Source of the DNA: Klebsiella pneumoniae
GTDB lineage: Bacteria > Pseudomonadota > Gammaproteobacteria > Enterobacterales > Enterobacteriaceae
Direction: 5' to 3'
NCBI RefSeq assembly: GCF_000742135.1
Contig: NZ_KN046818.1
Location: 4,345,447 to 4,409,446, forward strand
DNA: 64,000 bases
Of the stretch, positions 1-9,828 are shown piece after piece (position 1 is the first letter of the stretch; the number at the start of each line of letters is the position of its first letter). The notes below the pieces were generated by a model that was not told the DNA's origin, made no database searches, and saw nothing but the letters and a program-made list of their open reading frames with translations. The position numbers and the translations under genes were made by a program.

Positions 1-100
1 CACGCACAATAAAGGAATAGCCGGCCAGCATTACGCCGCTGATCCCGCCGATGGCCATAAGTAAGAAGAGAGTGACGACCGCGATTTTCGCTGGCTTCAT
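1..100 (-). CDS. N-terminal fragment of an unidentified signal-anchored protein
   Basis: The first 33 codons of a gene that leaves the window on the left. The start is the ATG at 98-100 (complement), preceded by a GGAG-type ribosome-binding site. The visible residues begin MKPAKIAVV and continue as one hydrophobic stretch with a glycine-rich middle, which looks like a signal peptide or membrane anchor. It is divergent from btsS. I do not recognise the family from so short a piece. Confidence 0.55.
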   Translation of the reverse strand, partial: MKPAKIAVVTLFLLMAIGGISGVMLAGYSFIVR

Positions 101-329
101 AATAGGCTCCTGATGTTAACAGGGGGATTATACGGTGAAGCGCAGGTGTTAATGAAACATTAATTGCGGTTTAGCGCGCCGCGCCGGGCTTTTTGCCGCG
201 TTTGCTGCGCAACGCGCCGCAAAAAAGTGTGATCCTGGCCGTCATTTTTCATTTTTATGCAGGGCTTCAAAGAAAGTTTTCGCCAGGCAGGGTATGGTAC
301 GCGCTTTCAGGCATGTGTGGTTTGCGGGT
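101..329. promoter_or_regulatory. Divergent intergenic region upstream of btsS
   Basis: A 229-base gap between two divergent genes, so it must hold both promoters. The only symmetric element I see is TTAATG-AAA-CATTAA at 149-163, a six-base inverted repeat with a three-base spacer. No strong ribosome-binding site precedes the btsS start. The ORF frame stays open upstream to 294, but homology to E. coli BtsS supports the ATG at 330. Confidence 0.3.
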
Positions 330-2018
330 ATGTACGAGTTTGATCTGGTGTTGCTGCTGCTTCAGCAGATGTGCGTATTTTTGGTCATCGCGTGGTTGAT
401 GAGCAAAACCCGACTGTTTATCCCCCTGATGCAAGTCACCGTTCGCCTGCCGCACAAGCTGCTGTGCTACGTCACCTTCTCCATTTTCTGCATTATGGGG
501 ACCTATTTCGGTCTGCATATCGAAGACTCGATCGCCAACACCCGCGCCATCGGCGCTGTGATGGGCGGCCTGCTCGGCGGGCCGGTGGTCGGCGGGCTGG
601 TAGGGCTCACCGGCGGCCTGCACCGCTACTCGCTGGGGGGAATGACCGCCTTAAGCTGCATGGTCTCCACCATCGTTGAGGGGCTGCTGGGCGGTCTGGT
701 GCACAGCGTGCTGGTCAAACGCGGCCGGCCGGACAAAGTCTTTAGCCCGCTGACCGCCGGGGCGATCACCTTCGTGGCCGAGCTGGTGCAGATGATGATC
801 ATTCTGCTGATTGCCCGCCCGTTCCAGGACGCCCTGCATCTGGTGCAGAGCATTGCCGCGCCGATGATGGTCACCAATACCGTCGGTGCGGCGCTGTTTA
901 TGCGCATTCTGCTGGACAAGCGGGCGATGTCTGAGAAGTACACCTCCGCCTTTTCCGCCACGGCGCTGAAGGTGGCGGCGTCCACCGAGGGGATCCTGCG
1001 TCAGGGATTCAACGAAGAAAATAGCATGAAGGTGGCCCAGGTGCTGATCCAGGAGCTGGACATCGGCGCGGTGGCGATCACCGATCGCGACAAGCTGCTG
1101 GCGTTTACCGGCATCGGCGACGATCACCATCTGCCGGGCAAGCCTATCTCCTCCTCGTATACGCAACGGGCGATTGAGACCGGGGAGGTGGTCTACGCCG
1201 ACGGCAACGAGGTGCCTTACCGCTGCTCGATTCATCCGCACTGTAAGCTGGGGTCGACGCTGGTGATCCCCCTGCGCGGCGAGAACCAACGGGTGATAGG
1301 CACCATTAAACTGTATGAGGCGAAAAATCGCCTGTTCAGTTCGATCAACCGCACCCTCGGGGAGGGGATTGCCCAGCTGCTGTCGGCGCAGATCCTCGCC
1401 GGACAGTACGAGCGGCAGAAGGCGCTGCTGACGCAATCCGAAATCAAGCTCCTGCATGCCCAGGTCAACCCACACTTCCTGTTTAACGCGCTTAACACGC
1501 TGAAGGCGGTGATCCGCCGCGACAGCGATCAGGCCGGCCAGCTGGTGCAGTATCTGTCGACCTTCTTTCGCAAGAACCTGAAACGGCCGACGGAAATTGT
1601 CACTCTTGCCGATGAGATCGAGCATGTTAACGCCTATCTGCAGATTGAGAAGGCTCGCTTTCAGGCTAACCTGCAGATCCAGATGGCGGTGCCGGAAGGG
1701 CTGGCGCATCACCAGCTGCCGGCCTTTACCCTGCAGCCGATCGTGGAGAACGCCATTAAGCATGGTACATCGCAACATCTTGGCGTCGGCGAAATTACCA
1801 TCCGCGCCAGCCAGGACGATCGCTGGCTGCAGCTGGATATCGAAGATAACACCGGGCTGTACCGGGCCAACCCCCAGGCCAGCGGGCTGGGGATGAATCT
1901 GGTGGACAGGCGGCTGCGGGCGCGTTTTGGCGCCGACTGCGGCATCAGCGTCACCTGCGAGCCGGAGCGCTTTACCCGTGTCACCCTACGTCTGCCCCTG
2001 GAGGAGAATGCATGCTGA
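330..2018 (+). CDS. btsS: BtsS, LytS-type pyruvate-sensing histidine kinase
   Basis: A 562-residue inner-membrane sensor kinase of the LytS/YehU family. In E. coli BtsS binds extracellular pyruvate with high affinity and signals to BtsR, which activates the pyruvate transporter gene btsT. The protein has a multi-helix 5TM-LYT domain over roughly residues 1-200, a GAF domain over about 210-350, a His_kinase domain with the phosphoacceptor motif NPHFLFNAL near residue 380, and a C-terminal ATPase domain with [10 protein letters not shown]. The ATG at 330 gives MYEFDLVLL, matching the E. coli start; an upstream start at 294 would add 12 unconserved residues. The 3' end overlaps btsR by 7 bases, so the two are probably translationally coupled. 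Confidence 0.95.
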   Translation: MYEFDLVLLLLQQMCVFLVIAWLMSKTRLFIPLMQVTVRLPHKLLCYVTFSIFCIMGTYFGLHIEDSIANTRAIGAVMGGLLGGPVVGGLVGLTGGLHRYSLGGMTALSCMVSTIVEGLLGGLVHSVLVKRGRPDKVFSPLTAGAITFVAELVQMMIILLIARPFQDALHLVQSIAAPMMVTNTVGAALFMRILLDKRAMSEKYTSAFSATALKVAASTEGILRQGFNEENSMKVAQVLIQELDIGAVAITDRDKLLAFTGIGDDHHLPGKPISSSYTQRAIETGEVVYADGNEVPYRCSIHPHCKLGSTLVIPLRGENQRVIGTIKLYEAKNRLFSSINRTLGEGIAQLLSAQILAGQYERQKALLTQSEIKLLHAQVNPHFLFNALNTLKAVIRRDSDQAGQLVQYLSTFFRKNLKRPTEIVTLADEIEHVNAYLQIEKARFQANLQIQMAVPEGLAHHQLPAFTLQPIVENAIKHGTSQHLGVGEITIRASQDDRWLQLDIEDNTGLYRANPQASGLGMNLVDRRLRARFGADCGISVTCEPERFTRVTLRLPLEENAC

Positions 2019-2731
2019 GAGTATTGATCGTCGATGATGAGCCGCTGGCGCGGGAAAACCTGCGCATTTTGCTGGAGACACAGCGCGATATCGAGATCGT
2101 CGGCGAGTGCGGCAACGCGGTGGAGGCCATTGGCGCGGTGCATAAGCTGCGTCCCGACGTGCTGTTTCTCGACATCCAGATGCCGCGCATCAGCGGTCTG
2201 GAGATGGTCGGGATGCTCGACCCGGAGCACCGCCCCTATATCGTGTTTCTCACCGCCTTTGATGAATACGCGGTGAAAGCCTTTGAGGAGCATGCCTTTG
2301 ACTATCTGCTGAAGCCGATTGAAGCTGCCCGGCTGGAGAAAACCCTCGCCCGCCTGCGCCAGGAGCGTAATCTGCAGGATGTGTCGCTGCTGGATGATGC
2401 TCAGCAGACGCTGAAATACATTCCCTGTACCGGCCACAGTCGTATCTGGCTGCTGCAGATGGAGGATGTGGCCTTCGTCAGCAGCCGGATGAGCGGCATC
2501 TACGTGACCGACCGCGAGGGAAAAGAGGGCTTTACCGAACTGACCCTGCGCACCCTTGAGAGCCGCACGCCGTTGCTGCGCTGCCATCGCCAGTATCTGG
2601 TGAATATGGCGCACCTGAAGGAGATTCGCCTGGAGGAGAATGGTCAGGCGGAGCTGCTGATGCGCGCCGGGCAAACGGTGCCGATGAGCCGACGCTATTT
2701 AAAAAGCCTGAAAGAGGCGATTGGCCTGTAA
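2012..2731 (+). CDS. btsR: BtsR, LytTR-type response regulator
   Basis: A 239-residue response regulator. The receiver domain spans roughly residues 1-120 with acidic residues VDDE at 7-10 and the phosphoacceptor Asp54 in LFLDIQMP. The C-terminal LytTR DNA-binding domain has the typical [10 protein letters not shown] segment. It is the partner of BtsS, whose gene it overlaps. In E. coli it directly activates btsT (yjiY); no such target gene lies in this window, so the regulated transporter must be elsewhere. Length and sequence closely match E. coli YehT. Confidence 0.95.
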   Translation: MLRVLIVDDEPLARENLRILLETQRDIEIVGECGNAVEAIGAVHKLRPDVLFLDIQMPRISGLEMVGMLDPEHRPYIVFLTAFDEYAVKAFEEHAFDYLLKPIEAARLEKTLARLRQERNLQDVSLLDDAQQTLKYIPCTGHSRIWLLQMEDVAFVSSRMSGIYVTDREGKEGFTELTLRTLESRTPLLRCHRQYLVNMAHLKEIRLEENGQAELLMRAGQTVPMSRRYLKSLKEAIGL

Positions 2732-2778
2732 AGCTGGTACACTGCGCCCCATTGCATCATCGACAGTAAAAGGCCCTC

Positions 2779-3249
2779 ATGCTCAGTAATGATATTCTTC
2801 GTAGCCTGCGCTACACCCTGAAAGTCAATAATAACGATATGGTGCGCATTCTCGCGCTCTCCGCTATGGAATCCACCGCCGCCAGCTTCGACACCTGGAC
2901 GACGAAAGAGGATGAAGAGGGCTTTGTTCGCTGCCCGGACATTATCCTGTCGGGTTTCCTTAACGGCCTTATCTATGACAAGCGCGGCAAAGATGATTCG
3001 GCCCCGGAGCTGGCGCTGGAGCGTCGGGTGAATAACAACACGGTGCTGAAAAAGCTGCGGATCGCCTTCTCGCTGAAAACGGACGATATCCAGGCGATTA
3101 TGAGCGAGCAGAAATACCGGGTGTCGGTGCCGGAGATCACCGCCATGATGCGCTCGCCTGACCACAAAAACTACCGCGAGTGCGGCGACCAGTTTCTGCG
3201 CAATTTCCTGCGCGGACTGACCCAGCGGGTGCATAACCCGAAGGCATGA
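2779..3249 (+). CDS. yehS: YehS, DUF1456 family protein
   Basis: A 156-residue cytoplasmic protein of the DUF1456 family. It carries the two internally similar segments typical of that family: LSNDILRSLRYTLKVNNND near the start, and NNNTVLKKLRIAFSLKTDD in the middle. The molecular function is not established. It lies 47 bases downstream of btsR on the same strand, as in E. coli, and is probably co-transcribed with it. It is followed by a REP-like palindrome and then a terminator shared with metG. Confidence 0.88.
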   Translation: MLSNDILRSLRYTLKVNNNDMVRILALSAMESTAASFDTWTTKEDEEGFVRCPDIILSGFLNGLIYDKRGKDDSAPELALERRVNNNTVLKKLRIAFSLKTDDIQAIMSEQKYRVSVPEITAMMRSPDHKNYRECGDQFLRNFLRGLTQRVHNPKA

Positions 3250-3250
3250 T

Positions 3251-3292
3251 TTTTTGCCGGGTGGCGGCTTCGCCTGACCCGGCCTACAACGA
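3251..3292. repeat. REP-type palindromic element
   Basis: Just after the yehS stop lies GCCGGGTGGCGGCTTCGCC followed by TGACCCGGCC. This imperfect inverted repeat has the composition of enterobacterial REP units, placed as usual between convergent genes. Confidence 0.6.
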
Positions 3293-3336
3293 CTGCCCCC
3301 GGGCGCGTGCTAGCATAGCGCCGCCGGGCAAAAAAA

Positions 3337-3363
3337 AGCCGGAGATACTCTCCGGCTTTTTTG
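3337..3363. terminator. Bidirectional intrinsic terminator between yehS and metG
   Basis: A perfect stem AGCCGGAGA-TAC-TCTCCGGCT at 3337-3357 is flanked by A-rich sequence on the left and a T run on the right. It can therefore stop transcription of both convergent genes. The T run abuts the metG stop codon. Confidence 0.88.
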
Positions 3364-5397
3364 TTATTTCACCTGCTGACCCGGCTTGGCGCCGTCGTCA
3401 GGGCTTAAGAGGAAGATATCCTTCCCGCCAGGGCCGGCGGCCATCACCATGCCCTCGGAGATGCCGAAACGCATTTTGCGCGGCGCCAGGTTGGCGACCA
3501 TCACCGTCAGGCGGCCAATCAGCGGCTGCGGATCCGGGTAAGCGGAGCGGATGCCGGAGAAGACATTGCGTTTTTCGCCGCCGAGATCCAGCGTCAGGCG
3601 CAGCAGCTTGTCGGAGCCCTCGACGAATTCCGCGTTTTCAATCAGCGCCACGCGCAGATCGACTTTGGCAAAATCGTCAAAGGTGATGGTCTCCTGAATC
3701 GGATCGTCCGCCAGCGGACCGGTGACCGGCGCCGCGGTGGCTTTCACCTCTTCTTTAGAGGCTTCCACCAGGGCTTCCACCTGTTTCATCTCGATGCGGT
3801 TGTACAGCGCCTTGAACGGATTGACCTTATGCGCCAGCAGCGGCTGCTGAATGGCATCCCAGCTCAGTTCGCTGTTGAGGAATGCCTCCGCACGCGCGGC
3901 CAGCTGCGGCAGGACCGGCTTCAGCCAGGTCATCAGCACGCGGAACATATTCAGGCCCATGGTGCAGATGGCCTGCAGGTCGGCGTCGCGGCCTTCCTGT
4001 TTCGCCACCACCCACGGCGCCTGCTCGTCGACATAGCGGTTAGCCACGTCGGCGAGGGCCATGATTTCACGGATGGCTTTACCGAACTCGCGGCTGTCCC
4101 ACGCTTCGCCGATGCTTTCCGCCGCGTCGGTGAAGGTTTTGTACAGCGCCGGGTCGGCCAGCTCCGCGGCCAGCACGCCGTCGAAACGCTTGTTGATAAA
4201 GCCCGCGTTGCGCGAGGCGAGGTTAACCACCTTGTTGACGATGTCGGCGTTCACGCGCTGCACGAAATCTTCCAGGTTCAGGTCGATGTCATCGATGCGT
4301 GAAGAGAGCTTGGCGGTGTAGTAGTAGCGCAGGCTGTCGGCATCGAAATGATTTAACCAGGTGCTGGCCTTGATAAAGGTGCCGCGCGACTTGGACATCT
4401 TGGCGCCGTTGACCGTCACGTAGCCGTGCACGAACAGATTAGTCGGCTTACGGAAGTTGCTGCCTTCCAGCATCGCCGGCCAGAACAGGCTGTGGAAGTA
4501 GACAATGTCTTTGCCGATAAAGTGATACAGCTCGGCCGTGGAATCTTTCTTCCAGTATTCGTCGAAGCTGGTGGTGTCGCCGCGCTTGTCGCACAGGTTC
4601 TTGAAGGAGCCCATGTAGCCGATCGGCGCGTCCAGCCAGACGTAGAAATATTTGCCCGGCGCGTTGGGAATTTCGAAGCCGAAGTACGGCGCATCGCGGG
4701 AGATGTCCCACTGCTGCAGGCCGGATTCGAACCACTCCTGCATCTTGTTCGCGACCTGCTCCTGCAGCGCGCCGCTGCGGGTCCACGCCTGCAGCATTTC
4801 GCTGAACGACGGCAGGTCGAAGAAGAAGTGCTCGGAGTCACGCATCACCGGCGTAGCGCCGGAGACCACCGATTTCGGGTCGATAAGTTCGGTGGGGCTG
4901 TAGGTCGCGCCGCACACTTCGCAGTTATCGCCATACTGGTCCGGAGATTTGCACTTCGGACAGGTGCCTTTCACAAAACGGTCCGGCAGGAACATGCCTT
5001 TTTCCGGATCGTAGAGCTGAGAGATGGTGCGGTTTTTAATAAAACCGTTCTCTTTCAGGCGGGTGTAGATAAGCTCCGACAGCTCGCGGTTCTCGTCGCT
5101 GTGCGTCGAGTGATAGTTATCATAGCTGATGTCGAAGCCGGCGAAATCGGTCTGATGCTCCTGACTCATTTCGCCAATCATCTGCTCCGGTGTGATACCG
5201 AGCTGCTGCGCTTTGAGCATAATCGGCGTGCCGTGGGCGTCGTCGGCGCAGATGAAGTTGACCTCGTGGCCGCGCATTCGCTGGTAACGGACCCAGACAT
5301 CAGCCTGGATGTGCTCCAGCATGTGGCCGAGGTGGATGGAGCCGTTGGCGTACGGCAGGGCGCACGTTACCAGAATTTTCTTCGCGACTTGAGTCAT
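3364..5397 (-). CDS. metG: Methionyl-tRNA synthetase
   Basis: A 677-residue class I aminoacyl-tRNA synthetase that charges tRNA-Met and initiator tRNA. Visible are the HIGH-type motif HLGH at residues 22-25, the zinc-binding cysteine pairs CPKC and CEVC in the connective domain, and the KMSKS loop near residue 335. The C-terminal tRNA-binding/dimerisation domain starts around residue 575 ([10 protein letters not shown]). The start at 5397 (MTQVAKKIL) matches E. coli MetG exactly in length; upstream in-frame codons to 5445 are ignored. The gene is essential and divergent from mrp. Confidence 0.98.
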   Translation of the reverse strand: MTQVAKKILVTCALPYANGSIHLGHMLEHIQADVWVRYQRMRGHEVNFICADDAHGTPIMLKAQQLGITPEQMIGEMSQEHQTDFAGFDISYDNYHSTHSDENRELSELIYTRLKENGFIKNRTISQLYDPEKGMFLPDRFVKGTCPKCKSPDQYGDNCEVCGATYSPTELIDPKSVVSGATPVMRDSEHFFFDLPSFSEMLQAWTRSGALQEQVANKMQEWFESGLQQWDISRDAPYFGFEIPNAPGKYFYVWLDAPIGYMGSFKNLCDKRGDTTSFDEYWKKDSTAELYHFIGKDIVYFHSLFWPAMLEGSNFRKPTNLFVHGYVTVNGAKMSKSRGTFIKASTWLNHFDADSLRYYYTAKLSSRIDDIDLNLEDFVQRVNADIVNKVVNLASRNAGFINKRFDGVLAAELADPALYKTFTDAAESIGEAWDSREFGKAIREIMALADVANRYVDEQAPWVVAKQEGRDADLQAICTMGLNMFRVLMTWLKPVLPQLAARAEAFLNSELSWDAIQQPLLAHKVNPFKALYNRIEMKQVEALVEASKEEVKATAAPVTGPLADDPIQETITFDDFAKVDLRVALIENAEFVEGSDKLLRLTLDLGGEKRNVFSGIRSAYPDPQPLIGRLTVMVANLAPRKMRFGISEGMVMAAGPGGKDIFLLSPDDGAKPGQQVK

Positions 5398-5550
5398 AGT
5401 GAGCATTACATCTTCTGTTGTAAAAAGGGCTTCCGATATTACCAAAAGGGCTGTGGGTGCGCCATAAATGGCTGCCCATATATGGATAATCGTTACCTGT
5501 GATAAACTCTGTGATTACTGAAAGCATCTCAAAACAACAAAGGAGTCGGG

Positions 5551-6660
5551 ATGAATTCGCAATCCCAGGCCAAATCCCCTGAGCGCCTACGTGCGATGGT
5601 CGCCGGGACGCTGGCCAATTTCCAGCACCCAACCCTGAAGCATAATCTCACCGCCCTTAAGGCGCTGCACCATGTCGCCTGGCTGGACGATACCGTCCAT
5701 ATTGAACTGCAAATGCCGTTCGTCTGGAGCAGCGCTTTCGAAGCGCTGAAAGAGCAGTGCAGCGCCGAACTGCTGCGCATCACCGGCGCGAAGGCCATCG
5801 ACTGGAAGCTGACCCACAGCATCGCAACCCTCAAGCGGGTGAAAAACCAGCCCGGGGTCAACGGCGTGAAAAACATTATCGCCATCAGCTCCGGCAAAGG
5901 CGGCGTCGGTAAATCTTCTACTGCCGTAAACCTGGCGCTGGCCCTGGCGGCGGAAGGGGCGAAGGTGGGCATTCTGGATGCCGATATCTATGGTCCGTCG
6001 ATTCCGACCATGCTGGGTGCTGAAGACAGCCGCCCGACCTCGCCGGACGGCACTCATATGGCGCCGATCATGAAATATGGTCTGGCGACCAACTCCATCG
6101 GTTACCTGGTGACCGACGACAACGCCATGGTCTGGCGTGGGCCGATGGCCAGCAAGGCGCTGATGCAGATGCTGCAGGAGACCCTGTGGCCGGACCTCGA
6201 CTACCTGGTGCTGGATATGCCGCCGGGCACCGGCGACATCCAGCTGACCCTGGCGCAGAACATTCCGGTGACCGGCGCGGTGGTGGTCACCACGCCGCAG
6301 GACATCGCGCTGATCGACGCCAAAAAAGGCATCGTGATGTTCGAGAAAGTGGAAGTGCCGGTGCTGGGGATCGTGGAAAACATGAGCATGCATATCTGCA
6401 GCAACTGCGGGCACCACGAGCCTATCTTCGGCACCGGCGGCGCGCAAAAACTGGCCGAGAAATACCACACCCAGCTGCTGGGCCAGCTGCCGCTGCATAT
6501 TACGCTGCGGGAAGATCTGGATAACGGCACGCCGACGGTGGTGGCGCGTCCGGACAGCGAATTTATCGACATCTACCGCCAGCTGGCGGGCCGGGTGGCG
6601 GCCCAGATGTACTGGCAGGGAGAAGTGATCCCGGGTGAGATTGCCTTCCGCGCCGTTTAA
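5551..6660 (+). CDS. mrp: Mrp/ApbC iron-sulfur carrier ATPase
   Basis: A 369-residue P-loop NTPase of the Mrp/NBP35 family that carries and transfers iron-sulfur clusters. It has an N-terminal MIP18-like domain (about residues 15-95), a deviant Walker A motif GKGGVGKS at 115-122, the MPPGTGD segment, and a C-terminal CSNC pair that would bridge a [4Fe-4S] cluster at the dimer interface. A good ribosome-binding site (AAAGGAG) precedes the ATG. It is divergent from metG, as in E. coli. Its last four bases overlap the convergent GNAT gene. Confidence 0.96.
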   Translation: MNSQSQAKSPERLRAMVAGTLANFQHPTLKHNLTALKALHHVAWLDDTVHIELQMPFVWSSAFEALKEQCSAELLRITGAKAIDWKLTHSIATLKRVKNQPGVNGVKNIIAISSGKGGVGKSSTAVNLALALAAEGAKVGILDADIYGPSIPTMLGAEDSRPTSPDGTHMAPIMKYGLATNSIGYLVTDDNAMVWRGPMASKALMQMLQETLWPDLDYLVLDMPPGTGDIQLTLAQNIPVTGAVVVTTPQDIALIDAKKGIVMFEKVEVPVLGIVENMSMHICSNCGHHEPIFGTGGAQKLAEKYHTQLLGQLPLHITLREDLDNGTPTVVARPDSEFIDIYRQLAGRVAAQMYWQGEVIPGEIAFRAV

Positions 6661-7118
6661 GGCCGCGGCGAGCGCATCAGCCAGTATCTGCCCTCGGGCG
6701 ACGCGCCCTGTGCTTCGATGGTCCAGCCATGACGCTGGTAGAAGCGCAGGGCGTTTTTATTTTCCATCAGGCACTTCAGCGTTCCGCTGGCGGTAAAGGT
6801 CCGTTCGACCTGCGCCAGCAGCGCGCTGCCGATATGTTTGCCTTGCCAGTCGGGGTCGACAAACAGATGGTGAAGGAAATTATCGGCGGTCCATACGGCG
6901 GCAAAGCCCACCGGCTGGCCGTCGCATTCCGCGACCCACAGCTGTTCATCCGCGGTGGTGGCATCGAAATCCTCCAGCCGCCACGCCGCGGCGGGAAGCC
7001 AGGTCCACGATAAACTGCGCGCCCGCAGGAAGATCTGGCGCAGCGCCGGAGAGTCCGCTGGCTCGCTGGGGCGGACGTGGAGATTGCGCGGATCAGCGGT
7101 GATAGAAGATCTCGCCAT
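6657..7118 (-). CDS. GNAT-family N-acetyltransferase
   Basis: A 153-residue single-domain acetyltransferase. The acetyl-CoA-binding motif A is visible as HLFVDPDWQGKHIGSALL (about residues 88-105), followed by the NKNALRFYQRHGW region common in GNAT enzymes. The substrate cannot be told from sequence. The start lies inside the end of the upstream rcnB gene on the same strand (26-base overlap), so the two may be translated from one message. The 3' end overlaps mrp by four bases. Confidence 0.83.
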   Translation of the reverse strand: MARSSITADPRNLHVRPSEPADSPALRQIFLRARSLSWTWLPAAAWRLEDFDATTADEQLWVAECDGQPVGFAAVWTADNFLHHLFVDPDWQGKHIGSALLAQVERTFTASGTLKCLMENKNALRFYQRHGWTIEAQGASPEGRYWLMRSPRP

Positions 7119-7410
7119 CGTACACTTTGAGGATTTTGCCTTCGGTATCGGTGATCAGCACGTAGTTACCGCCCATATAGGTCCAGTGGCTGCCGGCGTC
7201 CGGCGCAGGCAGGTTACGCTGCTGCCACTGTTTGATGTTGTATTCCGGGGTGAGGTACATCGCCGGAACGGTGTCGCCGATGTGAAACTGGGTGAAATCG
7301 GCGGTGAACTCTTTCAGCGCATACTGATCGATCCCCGCGGCAGTAGCCGTCCAGCTGGCGCCAGCGGTGGCAAGAAGTACGCCCAGAAGCATCATTTTTG
7401 TTTTACGCAT
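7093..7410 (-). CDS. rcnB: RcnB-like periplasmic nickel/cobalt homeostasis protein
   Basis: A 105-residue exported protein with an N-terminal signal peptide (MRKTKMMLLG, cleaved near TATAAG). The mature domain closely matches E. coli RcnB, including DTVPAMY, YNIKQWQQRNLPAPDAG and HWTYMGG. In E. coli RcnB modulates Ni/Co export together with the RcnA pump. Here neither rcnA nor rcnR is adjacent; a LysR gene and adenine genes lie beside it instead. The ATG at 7410 is chosen because it starts the signal peptide. Confidence 0.85.
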   Translation of the reverse strand: MRKTKMMLLGVLLATAGASWTATAAGIDQYALKEFTADFTQFHIGDTVPAMYLTPEYNIKQWQQRNLPAPDAGSHWTYMGGNYVLITDTEGKILKVYDGEIFYHR

Positions 7411-7593
7411 AGTTTCCTCAATATTACCTGGACTCAAAATAGCAGCCTCGTATCATTCCTGATGCGTTGCTGAAATGGCAAGCACTGGATTTTTAAAAAG
7501 TGTAAGCAAAACGCGGCGCAAGTCTTGTGCCGCTTGCGTTGCAGCGACGGTGATGCGTATTTTGGGAGCAATCTGAAGCAGGGGAGAATCGGC

Positions 7594-8493
7594 ATGTTCA
7601 GGCTGGAAGATCTGACCTTATTTGTCCGCGCCGCGGCGCTGGGCAGTTTTAGCGACGCGGCGCGCGAGGCCGGGCAGCAGCCGGCGCAGGTCAGCGCGGC
7701 GATTAAGCGTCTGGAGACGATCCTCAATATTCGCCTGTTTGCCCGTTCGACCCGCAGCCTGCGCCTGACGCCGGAGGGGGAGACCTGGCTGCCCTACGCC
7801 ACCCAGATGCTCGATACCCTCGAGGCCGGTCTGCAGAAGATCCAGACCCCGGACGATGAAGTTCGCGGCATGTTGCAGATTGCCGTGCCGTCGGACCTCG
7901 GGCGTAACCTGCTCCTGACCCTGTTCCGCGATTTCCGCCAACGCCACCCGGCGCTGCGCCTGCGGCTGCTCTTTTCCGATCAGCTGACCGACGTGTTTAA
8001 AGATCCGGTGGACGTTGCGTTTCGCTATGGCAATAACGACGATGCCTCGTTTATCTCGCTGCCGGTGGCGCCGGAAAATCGTCGGGTGCTGGTGGCCTCG
8101 CCTGAGTGGATAGCCCGCCATGGCGAACCGCAGACCCTCGAGGAACTCAGCCAGCACAATGCGTTGATCTACATTTTGCGCGGCCGTCCGTTCGACCGCT
8201 GGTCGCTGAGCCTCGACGGCGTGGTTCAGCAGCAGAAGGTTTCCGGCACGGTGATGAGCGACGACGCCGAGGTGATCCGTCGGCTGGCGATCGCCGGGGA
8301 GGGCATTGCCTATAAATCGATGCTCGACGTCAGCGACGATCTGCGGGCGGGGCGCCTGCGGCGCCTGCTGCCGCGTTATCAGGGGGATGTGGTGCCGTTG
8401 AATCTGATTTGTCCGCATCGCAAACAGCTCTCTGCCGCGGTGCGTTTGTTATATGAAGAGGTGAAATCACATTGTGAAGGGCTTAATGCCTGA
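7594..8493 (+). CDS. LysR-type transcriptional regulator
   Basis: A 299-residue LysR-family regulator. The N-terminal winged helix-turn-helix covers roughly residues 1-60 (FRLEDLTLFVRAAALGSF; SAAIKRLE), and a substrate-binding effector domain follows from about residue 90. The ATG at 7594 has a GGGGA ribosome-binding site; upstream in-frame sequence back to 7525 lacks family similarity. It is divergent from rcnB, and its 3' end overlaps the convergent NCS2 permease by 11 bases. Its target is unknown; LysR proteins usually act on the divergent neighbour, which would be rcnB and the GNAT gene. Confidence 0.88.
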   Translation: MFRLEDLTLFVRAAALGSFSDAAREAGQQPAQVSAAIKRLETILNIRLFARSTRSLRLTPEGETWLPYATQMLDTLEAGLQKIQTPDDEVRGMLQIAVPSDLGRNLLLTLFRDFRQRHPALRLRLLFSDQLTDVFKDPVDVAFRYGNNDDASFISLPVAPENRRVLVASPEWIARHGEPQTLEELSQHNALIYILRGRPFDRWSLSLDGVVQQQKVSGTVMSDDAEVIRRLAIAGEGIAYKSMLDVSDDLRAGRLRRLLPRYQGDVVPLNLICPHRKQLSAAVRLLYEEVKSHCEGLNA

Positions 8494-9826
8494 CTAAGGT
8501 CGCGAAGTAATACACCAGCGGGACGGCCAATACCCACAGGCCAATCGGGATCTCCCGCCACTTACCGGCGATAGCCTTGATCACAATGTAAAACAGCAGC
8601 CCGCCGGCAATCCCGGTGCCAAAGCTGTTGGCGATAAGGGTGATCATCACCATCATCAGCACCGGCAGCCCGTCGGTGAAGTTGGCAAGATCCACTTTGC
8701 GCAGGCCGCTGAACATGTTCAGGCCAATCAGGATCAGCGCCGGGGCGGTGGCTTCTTTCGGGATCATCAACGCCACCGGCGTGAACAGCAGCATCAGCAG
8801 GAACATTACCGCCGCCGACAGGGCGGTGAGGCCGGTTTTGCCGCCCGCTTCCGCTGCCGCCGAAGATTCAATCAGCGCCGTCGCCGCCGGAATGCCCACC
8901 CACGGGCCGAGCGCGGCGGCAATCGAATCGACCATGAACGGGCGATTAATCTGCGGCATGTTGCCTTCTTCATCCAGCAGACCCGCCTCGCCGCCCACCG
9001 CCAGCGTTGTCCCCATGGTGGAGAAAAACTCAGATGCGAAAAAGACGAACAGGAACGGCAGGAAGGCGATGTTTAACGCCCCCAGCAGGTCAACCTGTCC
9101 CAGCACCGGCGCCAGCGAGTGGGGGGCATCGATAAAATGCGTCGGCAGTTTAGTCACGCCGAACGGGATACCCACCAGGGTAGCGCACAGAATGGCCCAC
9201 AAAATGGCGCCCGGTACCTTACGCGCCTGCAGGGCTATCGCCAGGAACAGGCCGCACAGCGCCACCAGCGCGCCGGGGGCGAGAAAGTCGCCGAGCATCA
9301 GGGCGTTGGTTTTCGCATTGGCCAGCACCAGTCCGGCATTGCGAAAACCGAGCACGGCGACAAACAGGCCGATGGAGGCCGTCAATCCCAGCTTGATCGA
9401 CTGCGGCACCGAGCGGGTGACCACTTCGCGCAGGCCAAAGCGGGTCAGCAGGAAGAAGAGGATCCCCGACCAGCAGGCAATTCCGAGGCCAGTCTGCCAG
9501 CCAATCCCTTCGCTACCGGCCAGCGTCACCCCCACCAGCACCGAGCCGCCAATGCCCGGGCCGACGATAAACGGCAGGTTGGCATAAAACGCCATCAGCA
9601 GCGAGCCGACGACGAAGACCAGAATGGTGCCGGTGGTGGCGGCGCCTTTATCCATCCCGCCGATCGCCAGCAGCCCCGGGATAACCACCAGTAAATAGGC
9701 GGCGGCGAGGAAACCGGTGATCCCGGCCAGGCATTCGGTGCGTAGCGTGCCGCCGCGCGAGCGCAGCGCAAAGCGGCGCTCCAGCCAGTTAGCGCGGGCG
9801 GAAGAGTGAAGTGTGTTATCGGTCAT
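8483..9826 (-). CDS. NCS2-family purine permease, probably adenine
   Basis: A 447-residue polytopic inner-membrane transporter of the AzgA-like NCS2 branch (relatives AdeP, AdeQ, GhxP). Visible are a TECLAGITGFLAAAYLL first helix, NLPFIVGPGIGG and the FFSTMGTTLAVGGEAGLLDEEG segment typical of nucleobase permeases. It starts two bases after the adenine deaminase stop codon on the same strand, so it is in an operon with ade and most likely imports adenine or hypoxanthine. Substrate assignment is by context, not by tested residues. Confidence 0.88.
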   Translation of the reverse strand: MTDNTLHSSARANWLERRFALRSRGGTLRTECLAGITGFLAAAYLLVVIPGLLAIGGMDKGAATTGTILVFVVGSLLMAFYANLPFIVGPGIGGSVLVGVTLAGSEGIGWQTGLGIACWSGILFFLLTRFGLREVVTRSVPQSIKLGLTASIGLFVAVLGFRNAGLVLANAKTNALMLGDFLAPGALVALCGLFLAIALQARKVPGAILWAILCATLVGIPFGVTKLPTHFIDAPHSLAPVLGQVDLLGALNIAFLPFLFVFFASEFFSTMGTTLAVGGEAGLLDEEGNMPQINRPFMVDSIAAALGPWVGIPAATALIESSAAAEAGGKTGLTALSAAVMFLLMLLFTPVALMIPKEATAPALILIGLNMFSGLRKVDLANFTDGLPVLMMVMITLIANSFGTGIAGGLLFYIVIKAIAGKWREIPIGLWVLAVPLVYYFATLVRH

Positions 9827-9828
9827 GC

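Noticed and set aside
149..163. TTAATG-AAA-CATTAA upstream of btsS as a BtsR site
   Set aside because: BtsR binds a different repeat upstream of btsT in E. coli, and short AT-rich palindromes are common by chance.
3246..3686. 146-codon plus-strand open frame across the metG 3' end
   Set aside because: It runs over a REP element, a terminator and antisense to metG; composition is that of an antisense shadow in high-GC DNA.
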